From Kappaphycus alvarezii (taxonomy: Eukaryota > Rhodophyta > Florideophyceae > Gigartinales > Solieriaceae), in the NCBI GenBank assembly GCA_002205965.3, contig NADL03000771.1:248001-312000 (forward strand): a stretch of 64,000 bases of DNA, given 5' to 3'. Under the pieces are notes generated by a model that was given only the letters and a program-made list of their open reading frames with translations, did not search any database and was not told the origin of the DNA. Positions within the stretch are counted from its first letter, which is position 1, and each line of letters opens with the position of its first letter. Positions 56,872-64,000 of the stretch are shown in pieces. Both the position numbers and the translations under genes were made by a program.

Positions 56872-57280
56872 CTAGTGTCTATTGGACCCTTGTCCTCATA
56901 TGAGGACTACTTTTAGCACTTTTTTCAATACAAATTTTTTTACCTTAACGCATTTCTTGTCCCTCCTCATTAGTTCATGCGTGTAGATGGCCGATCAAAA
57001 CAAACTTTTCAAGATTGTTGACCTCGGTGAAGGCTAGAGCAGTTTTTCCTCACCAGCTTCCGCTCTTCGCAAGAAGTTGTGAAAACGGCTTCATTTTGGA
57101 AGTAAATATAGTTAGTATTATGGTAGGGGATTTTAGAAACGAGGGGCATGTACAGTAACAATTACTGTCCTGGAACTTAACAAAAAAACCTTTTTCGCAG
57201 TAAAACTTTCGGGCTTCCAAAACACTTGCCTTTCCAAAATGTAACGGAAACTAACCTCATATAAGGGCAACCTTGGTTTT
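56872..57280 (+). mobile_element. MITE-like deletion derivative of element T
   Basis: The first ~70 bp (CTAGTGTCTATTGGACCC, TTGTCCTCATATGAGGAC, then CAATACAAATTTTTTT) match the left end of the transposon at 22.3 kb. The rest (GCATTTCTTGTCCCT, GGCCGATCAAAACAAACTTT through AAAATGTAACGGAAAC and CCTCATATAAGGGCAA) matches its right end, 26303-26635. The internal ~3.9 kb with the transposase is missing. This is the classic structure of a non-autonomous copy that would need the transposase in trans. Confidence 0.85.
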
Positions 57281-57299
57281 TTACTCATTTTTCTTCAAT

Positions 57300-57930
57300 A
57301 CTTGAAAAGGGCCACTAAAGTAGTCTAGCTTTGGAGCAGGAGGCAAAATACTGCATGTTGCGGAGTATGACCAATCGCTGAAGCTGCACAGGTGGACCAA
57401 ATGGCATAGCTGAGCTTTTGATAAAGCTGAGAGGATACCTTCGCCTTAGAGCTTCCGATACGGGCCGCGATGGTGGCCGCATACTCGTCGACCACCTTGG
57501 ATGTGGTCTCCGATGGTCATCCCAGGGAATCGGAGGCTAGCGGGACAAACTGCCAGCCGAGAAGCGGGCGTCCCAGTGAAGTATGGCTAGGATTGGCGGC
57601 GAGTTTGGTCGCAAAGTTCCTCAGTTTCCGTCGTTCTGCCGCATTGGCGGCGGCGCGGGCTTCCCGGGCTCCCTTGGATAGGAAGCACTGTTGGAAAGGT
57701 GAGGAGACTGTGATGTCATACGCAACCGGGAGAGAGGGCGTAGGGGTTTCCGGAGAAGTAGTTGGTCGGGCGTCCAGTCTGGGAAGTAAATACGGGACTT
57801 CATAGTGGACGCCAGCTCTAGCGGCTTTGAACGGGTCTTTGCCGAGCACGTTAGCCACAGCTTCGCGGCGGTTCTTTCAACCGAGACCTTTGTTACACAG
57901 GCCAGCGGCATGGTCGCCGAGGTGGTCCAT
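57300..57930 (-). mobile_element. LINE-type retrotransposon fragment 4 (3' end)
   Basis: The minus strand reads FKAARAGVHYEVPYLLPRLD, RPTTSPETPTPSLPVAYDIT then VSSPFQQ, KLRNFATKLAANPSHTSLGR, FVPLASDSLGWPSETTSKVV, and AKVSSQLYQKLSYAIWSTCA. These are the C-terminal blocks shared with LINE 2 and LINE 3 (..DVTV.SPF, F.PL.FDSLG, ..R...IWS..A). Only the 3' ~600 bp are present. Confidence 0.8.
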
Positions 57931-59840
57931 GGGCGCCTTGCATTAGGGGCAAAGTCTGCCTTATATGAGGACAGTGCATGGTCGTACAGACACTAGAGCA
58001 AGGGCGAGACGCCGCTGCACCCTCTTTCTAACTCAATTATCTCTCCCTTCCTATTGGCTCGGACCGACGAAGTATTTCTCGCGATCACGCGACAGGTTGA
58101 GCTTTTGCATTTTTTGTTTCATAAGTGTCTGATTGAGGACCAATGATTGGTCTATCAGTTTTTCAGGCTCAAAAGGTGTCGCATTTTCGATTCGCCTTTG
58201 ACAAGAGTTTAAAGGAAGATAATTGGCTATCAAATCGTCCGAAACCTAAACACATAGGTAGGACTTTCAGGATCAGCCACTTTGTAAGGTAATGAAGTGC
58301 CAAGGAACTTCGAGGCGCCTTCTGTAAGGATACTGCGGGACAGTATACTGTACATATAGTAGTGTACTTTATAGTACAGTACAGTACAATAGTACCGGAT
58401 AGTTGAAGAGGCTACAAGCAGTTTGCCGTACGTACCCTAGTACTGTACCGTGCAGTGTGTACTGTACCGTGCGCACAGTAGGGGCAGAAGCCATTGAAAC
58501 CGGCGCAGAATCGGGAGCTTGAGTGTGGATAGCATGGCGTGGGAAGGAGGGCGGATGTGGTCGGGGTAGTTGGCGCAGAGTCAGCCTGAGGAGGGACACG
58601 AGGGTCAGACTAGAAGCCGAAGCAGAGGAGGTCGGCGCAACAGCGGGAACAGGAGGCAAAGTGGGTAGCGGCAGCGTTGGGCGCAACGAGGTGGCATTCT
58701 ATGCTCCAAAACAGTCAAGATTATGGTTTTAACTTGGGGCTACTTACAGGGTTTCCCAAATGGTGCGTACAGTAAAAACTTAGGTACAGTACAAATGGTT
58801 CTTGGTGGTGGTAAATTATTCCGTCCGAATCAAAGACATGTGCTGGCTTTTTATTGGGATCAGAGTTTTCTGTAAAAATTATATACTGTACATATGTTAG
58901 AACAGGACACCTGAGCACTAATCTGGAAGGGAAATTATTCGTCTCCCATTGGTTATTCCGAAAGTTTCGTAATTCTGCAACTTTGTGTTTATCTCATGCA
59001 GTTATCTATGTAATCGATAGATAGATAGATAATCAATAAAGTAAAGTTTTTCCAACTATGAATACCCTTATTCTGCGGTACATGTACAGTACTGTACTGT
59101 ACAGTACTGTACTGCGGTACAGCGCTTCTGCAACCACTTGGAATGGTAGTGAAAAACAGCACTAGGCGTAGATTTCGTCTCTCATCCCAGGGCCGCTGAA
59201 CAGCAGCTGTGCGTGGATATTGACCAGTATCAGCAATCTGCGTCCTAGAGCTCTGTGACTTGCAAAGCACATTTCAAAGGCCTAAACACAGAAGAGAAGC
59301 TTCACGGGCGCCTTCACTTCAATACGAATTTGAGGAAACCAGGACATACCGTAGGGCTGTAGGAAATAATCCATCCTACTGGCTAGTGCGTATATGAGCT
59401 GCTGAAAATCAACTTTTGTTGCTTCAAACCATGCATTACAATCCGCCCACTACTGAAATGAACATCTGCCTTAATCTTGGTTCTCGAGAGAATGACGTTT
59501 GTCCTTCAGTTCAAGGACCGCCGGTGTTCATAAATATTCGCAACTTTAAGCTTAGATTTCCATGAAGGGTGCGGACTATTTGTATGCATGTCAAATGTGG
59601 GAGCAATTCGTCTCAGCATACCAATATGCCTTGTTCGTTTAAAGTACACTAGTTCGCAGTGCGTCCGTTTCTGACGAGGCCAAGCGTTTGGCCCAACACC
59701 AAGTGGATCGAAAGCCTCACTCACCCATGCGGCCCTACGAATTAGAACTGATTGCATCGTAACACGTTGAGTCGACACTGGCACGCACCATCTCTCCCCG
59801 ATCAATCGTCCGCGCAATCTTCTGCACACTCGCCACAACC
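57931..59840. other. Intergenic region with palindromic GTAC clusters
   Basis: No gene was recognised. Palindromic GTACTGTAC/GTACAGTAC clusters lie at about 58345-58395, 58440-58475 and 59085-59120, and a short GATA tandem at 59016-59032. The last few hundred bases should contain the promoter and 5' UTR of the transporter gene. Confidence 0.5.
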
Positions 59841-60863
59841 ATGCCCGCTCCCGGCTATCACACCTTCTCTTCCCCACTGCCCTCTTCTCCCAAACTTAAC
59901 CCGCATGGCCCAGCAGTATCCACCTCCGTACTCCAGCGACTGTTCCCGTCCCTTCTAATCCTCTGTGGCTGCGTCCTTTTCTCTGGCATGCATACATTTG
60001 TTCGCGCCGCTTCTACCTATTACGATGTGCCATCCTTTGTCATTATTTTGAGTCGCGGCATGTTTCAAATACCGGCTACTCTCTCCCTTTTGTTCTTTGT
60101 ACGCTCCACGTTACCCGCGTCCATTTCTCGTTCCTCGTCGATTCTGCTTGCTCTGCGAGGAATTCTAGGGACAGTAGCGCTAATTGGAAAGTTTGGTGCC
60201 TTGGCGCGTCTACCTGTTGCAGTGGCTACATCGCTGTTTTCAACGACCCCAGTCTTTGCAATGACATTAGGATGGTTAATATCTGGCGAGCGGATGACTC
60301 GAATGGATATCGTCTCGTTGGTAATTTCAACGGGAGCCTCGATACTGGTAGGTGTTTCAGGGAAATCGTGGACGGTAGATCCAGGAGATAGAGGCGATCA
60401 CGTCCTCGGAGTATTGCTTGCGTTGATGGGTGCTTTAGCCACTGGCTTTGTCTTGGTAATAATGAGACGAATGGGGGAAAGAGTGCATTTTCTGCTGTCC
60501 ATCGTGTCACATGGGTTTTGCATGTCGATTCTACCAGTGTTGTTGACATTGGTAAACCGAGGGGATGTTGGAGCAACTTGGAAGTTCTTTGTTAGGCCGT
60601 TTGAAGATGGGAAATCGGGTATGTATCTGGCGTTGATGGGCGTGGCTGGATTTTCGTTCGTGGCTGCTTTGTGTCAAAATCGCGGTGCTCAATTGCTTGC
60701 GGCGGGAAGAGTGGGCGTGCTACGAGCATTCGACATCCCCATCAATTTCGTGGTGGCGTTTTTGGTACTGGGGGAGTTTCCTAGTGAGCTGGGGCAAGTG
60801 GCTGGATGTGTGTTGATAATGGCTAGTACAGTGTTGATGGCCTATAATTCGATCAGGGAGTGA
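59841..60863 (+). CDS. EamA/DMT-superfamily transporter (SLC35G-like)
   Basis: A complete intron-free frame of 340 residues. After a short Pro/Ser-rich N-tail (1-30) come about ten hydrophobic segments in two EamA halves (roughly residues 33-165 and 190-335). Landmarks include SFVIILSRGMFQIPATLSLL, LRGILGTVALIGKFGALARL (the R-G pattern at the start of the third segment), LFSTTPVFAMTLGWLISGER (the TP...L...GE signature) and GVLRAFDIPINFVVAFLVLGEFPS in the second half, matching the first-half signature. Family members move small metabolites such as nucleotide-sugars, triose phosphates or amines across Golgi, plastid or plasma membranes. The substrate and membrane cannot be read from sequence. 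SLC35G/EamA-type drug-metabolite transporters are the closest match I recall. The start ATG lies in ACAACCATGCC. No frameshift, unlike TRAPPC10 and ALG2. Confidence 0.88.
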   Translation: MPAPGYHTFSSPLPSSPKLNPHGPAVSTSVLQRLFPSLLILCGCVLFSGMHTFVRAASTYYDVPSFVIILSRGMFQIPATLSLLFFVRSTLPASISRSSSILLALRGILGTVALIGKFGALARLPVAVATSLFSTTPVFAMTLGWLISGERMTRMDIVSLVISTGASILVGVSGKSWTVDPGDRGDHVLGVLLALMGALATGFVLVIMRRMGERVHFLLSIVSHGFCMSILPVLLTLVNRGDVGATWKFFVRPFEDGKSGMYLALMGVAGFSFVAALCQNRGAQLLAAGRVGVLRAFDIPINFVVAFLVLGEFPSELGQVAGCVLIMASTVLMAYNSIRE

Positions 60864-61219
60864 GGGAGAGGCAGGAAAGAGCTGCCGAGTACATGGGTGG
60901 TACTGACAACGTCGCGGTGAGCCGTCCTTGTTGCGAACTCCGAGTGTTCACAGCTGCCATGTACTGAGAAAAACCTTGGAAGAACTCTGAAATGTCCATC
61001 TGAGGGGTTCAGCTGGCAGTTAACAGACTGTTATTAACAATACACACCGTTTGTGCAGAATGCCAATTTCGTACACGCCTCAAAGGTTTTGGAAAAGCGA
61101 ATGCCACTGTAGCTGCACAACGGATATATTGAGACATTCAGTAATTCTGAAATTTAATCTGAGCCCCTAATTGCAGAAAATATGGTTCCTACAGTACTTT
61201 ACTGTACTGTACAGTACAT
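60864..61219. other. 3' flank of the transporter gene
   Basis: No coding sequence seen. A GTACTGTACAGTAC palindromic run at about 61198-61216 precedes the second copy of repeat R. Confidence 0.5.
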
Positions 61220-61345
61220 TCCTGACTGATGCCATAAGACACCCCCCAAAAGTTTTAAGTTCTCTATGTTCCTCTAATTTAATCAAAAAACTGCTCGTTC
61301 CAATCGACTCCGACGGCCCTAAAACATAAACGGGCACTGTTGAAC
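61220..61345. repeat. Dispersed repeat R, copy 2
   Basis: TGATGCCATAAGACACC, CGTTCCAATCGACTCCGACG and CCTAAAACATAAACGGGCAC align with 22095-22195 in the same order and orientation. A third partial copy with TGATGCCATAAGACA lies near 63620. A palindromic GTAC run abuts this copy on the left, as at 22070-22095. Confidence 0.7.
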
Positions 61346-61730
61346 CGATTCACGTGTGCAGCTTTTAACACCATCCCGATGTTCTACTTGTCAGACGATT
61401 GCGGAGAGGAAGGCGAAGACGAAGGAGACTGGCATTTGGACACCCCGGAGGATCCCGCATCACCTTTTGCGAGGACGGAGGCCGCTTGGTCGGACGTCCC
61501 GCGGAAGCTTAAGCCGCCCGGAGAATCTTTCCTCTATTTGCGACTGGTCTACATTGCTCTAGAAAGGGGGGATTTTTGGGTTGTTTTAATGCATGGAAGA
61601 TGTGGTCGGTTATATCCACGAGGCTAATACGTTATGCGGGATGAGTCCTCGCTTGTGGGTAACACTACAGTAAATGACCTTGCTTACAAGGCCGGCCGGC
61701 ATTGAGCCGCAGACATGCCGCGTTGGACAT

Positions 61731-62254
61731 GACGGCCTAAAAGTGACGTCCGTTCCCTGCTCCGTGAACCGAAACAAGACCCCAACGGGCTACATGCACA
61801 GGTCAAGCACCTCGTGTCTGAACTCCAATGGTTCAACCGCCTGCACATTGTAACTGTGTGGCGTGACTACGGGATCGGTCACGTGGTGGCGGCAATCATA
61901 TGCAATCTGCTACCTCGTGTGCAAGCGTCCAAAACAGCAAAGCGTGGTTTGAATCCCTCCGTGAGGGACCTTTCGTTCGCAATATTTGATGACTTCAGGT
62001 CGGATTCTCACTCGGCTCCGTCTGTTCCCCAAACAAACAGGCCCATAGTGAACTACCCTGTGGTACCGAACACCCCGCGCCCTCTACCTAGTGGCAGGAA
62101 GCCCTACTCTTCCACCTTGGTGGAAGCCGCCGATTACCAAACAACACCCAAAGGCGCCTATGGGCAGACGTCATGGCGCGAGTGTGGGATCATTACGGCC
62201 CCGAGGAAGAAAACTAACCTGCCTGTGACGGGACTCTACGGCACGGAGCATTAA
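61731..62254 (+). CDS. Uncharacterised ORF in repeat family S
   Basis: Continuous coding-like sequence runs from just after a stop at 61728-61730 (the earliest sense codon is used here; no ATG was identified) to a stop at 62252: DVRSLLREPKQDPNGLHAQV, HLVSELQWFNRLHIVTVWRD, YGIGHVVAAIICNLLPRVQA, then a low-complexity Ser/Pro-rich part with PSVRDLSFAIFDDFRSDSHS. About 174 codons. The first ~70 residues look like a folded helical domain with aromatic residues (WFNR, VWRD). Position within a repeated element suggests a gag-like or other element protein. I do not recognise the family and give no function. Confidence 0.35.
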
Positions 62255-63560
62255 TGGGTGCCTGCTCGCTGAATGGCCTGGTATGATCTCAACTCGTCGG
62301 ACGGCGACGACGTCGGTGATGTGGCTGCCGATCTGGACGGGTTAGAAGCTGGTGGGAGAAGAATGAGTAAGATGCGGGCATATCTCGTGGTACGCCCCAG
62401 GTAGCTTTGGTGGAATGATTGGAAAATTATGGGTGAATATGATAAGGGGGCTTCGATGTGGCTGTGATCCACAACTGGAAGCAAGTCACGCTGTCACGTC
62501 TGCATCTCGGTTGAATTTGCATCCGCCGGACTGTAAGCCACTCGAGATATGGCCACGTTGGCAGCTTACCGTTGCTCAAGGACTTGATGTGCGATCAGAA
62601 CCCGTCGAACAGTTCTATATAACCGACAACTTGGAAACCTTTGGCACAACTTCTGGTCCCTCAAGTCGTCTCTTGTTCTCCCGCCTCCCTCCCTCTACTC
62701 ATCCTTCATGGCCAATCACAAGCCGTCTTTTGTTCTTGATTTATGATGATTTTATGTTATGATTTGTTATGGATATTGTTGATTCAAATGTCACGCAAAC
62801 GCAGCAACCGGTGGAAGTATTGATTTGGTTCTGGTCAGAGGATCAACGTGCATAGTGGTCACGGGCGTATGGCCGCGCTACTCTCCTTACAACTCTTGTG
62901 ACGCGAACACACCAAATCTAAAGAGTTCACCCAAGCGTACGCATGATGGAACGAATGGAACCGGACAAGGATCTCAGCGTCTGGGGAGACACGCCGATCA
63001 CCTCATCCAATTCCACCATTCCATTACTCCCGATCATTAACCTCGGTCCTGGCAACTCACCTGCCCTTTCGCTGAAACATCCTCTCCCCTTCGTGTGCCT
63101 CCCCAGGCCGGCCATTGCTGGCAGCGTAGTCCACTCAAGACAAGTAAGGTTGGCACCGAACGGAAGCTCTCACACTACAACCCTTTGGGGTACCAACCCC
63201 GGAAGAAGCGCCCCGCGCCCATAGCCGCTGTACAGCAGCATCCGGAGATTCTAGTGATCAAGCATTTTTAACCCTGCCTTCACCAGTTCTGTCTCGAGCA
63301 AACGTCCAACACAAAGGTTCAAATCAGTCCCAACTAATGAAGCAAGTAAGCTGCATTAGTTATCCCTGATTGCTGTAATGCGTACTTATTTAGTTATCCC
63401 TGTTGCTGTTAGCTATTTACTTTTATAAAGTGATATGTGTTTCTCTATTGTTTTAATTCGCTGTCAAATACGACTTTTGATCATCGGTAACCCCTTAAGA
63501 TACCCTGGGCCCTAACTCACCACATCTTTCAAAAAATTAAAGCACCCAAACATTCACTCC
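62255..63560. other. Interior of repeat family S, no recognised gene
   Basis: Frames of 60-115 codons exist, one with an acidic stretch (DLNSSDGDDVGDVAADLDG near 62285-62340) that could continue the preceding ORF after a frame change. Nothing is recognisable beyond that. Confidence 0.35.
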
Positions 63561-64000
63561 GTTGAATTTGATTTGTTGTGATAGGGAGAGACTTACTACA
63601 ATAGTCTTAAAATTGGACATGACTGATGCCATAAGACATTATGCAGATTATCGGCCAAATCTGCATTTATCAGCAGAACTAATAGTCGAAAATTCCACCC
63701 TGCCGAGCAATGACATCAATACACCGATTGTGCATTGAACTAATCAGTCTTTTCACAGTGTCGTAGCAAATATTTTACTGTACTGAGAACAGGAAAAATC
63801 GTATCGCAAACACACCTTACGGCATTAATACAGTATTACGGGGTTTCCACTTCAGAATCCGACTACACTGCTAGCTAAGGGCTAACAGGGTGGTCCTCTC
63901 TGGCCACCTGCAGCGACATGCGCGATAAATTTATATTGTGCAAGAGAGAGAATCTTTTACTCTTTACTTATCTTGAGTGTACAAGTAGATGACCAGATTG

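Larger units (their letters stand above)
61565..64000 (+). mobile_element. Repeat family S, long copy with an unrecognised ORF
   Basis: The left part (GGGGGGATTTTTGGGTTG, GCATGGAAGATGTGGTCGG, TTATATCCACGAGGCTAATA) and the right part (ATCCGACTACACTGCTAGCT, GCAGCGACATGCGCGAT) are shared with the 345-bp copy at 26645. Partial copies occur at 7200 (left end) and 12510 (right end). Inside is an ORF (next entry), and a repeat-R fragment near 63560-63640. I cannot assign a transposon class, because no RT, transposase or integrase motif is visible in it. The right limit may lie beyond the window. Confidence 0.5.

Noticed and set aside
59016-59032. GATA tandem as a microsatellite of note
   Set aside because: Only about four units, so not worth a separate finding.
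1-64000. CRISPR array or bacterial defence system
   Set aside because: No regularly spaced direct repeats with unique spacers, no cas-like proteins, and the window is clearly eukaryotic with introns and retrotransposons.

Overview
This is a window of eukaryotic nuclear DNA, most likely from a red alga. The reasons are a plastid-targeted HHL1-like protein with a Phe-containing N-terminus, compact genes with no or one short GT-AG intron, and abundant decayed transposons. The lineage is an inference; no rRNA or organellar marker gene fixes it.

Only six host genes can be supported. They are ribosomal stalk protein P1 (10.1-10.5 kb, +), RNA polymerase subunit RPABC4/Rpb12 (11.85-12.09 kb, +), a TRAPPC10/Trs130-type vesicle-tethering subunit (15.4-19.6 kb, +), an HHL1-like plastid protein (19.8-20.3 kb, -), the ALG2 mannosyltransferase (20.7-21.8 kb, -) and an EamA/SLC35-type transporter (59.8-60.9 kb, +). 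TRAPPC10 and ALG2 are broken at several points, always as if one base were missing, mostly at short homopolymers. That pattern looks more like assembly error than gene decay. The genes serve unrelated housekeeping roles and are not an operon.

The rest is transposon-derived. In order: a Tc1/mariner remnant (1.1-2.1 kb, -); a Ty1/copia element with both LTRs (2.6-7.2 kb); an unidentified element ORF (7.2-7.8 kb, -); a LINE fragment (7.9-9.6 kb, +); a LINE (12.6-15.1 kb, -); a DDE_Tnp_4-type DNA transposon with recognisable ends (22.3-26.6 kb); a short repeat-family copy (26.6-27.0 kb); a Ty3/gypsy element with LTRs (27.0-32.3 kb); a LINE tail (32.3-33.3 kb, -); a second DDE_Tnp_4/Harbinger-like transposon (about 34.1-36.8 kb) whose transposase carries an inserted organelle-type tRNA-Met(CAU); a 12-13 kb AT-rich island (38.6-50.8 kb) without genes, holding at least one very decayed copia pol; a second copia element (50.9-56.7 kb); a possible solo LTR and a MITE-like deletion derivative of the 22.3-26.6 kb transposon (56.7-57.3 kb); a LINE tail (57.3-57.9 kb, -); and a repeat-family element with an unrecognised ORF (61.2-64.0 kb).

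Two genome-level themes stand out. Self-complementary GTACTGTAC/GTACAGTAC motifs recur across the window, often next to transposon ends. At least two repeat families occur both as long copies and as short internally deleted copies. I found no CRISPR, operon or defence-type system.
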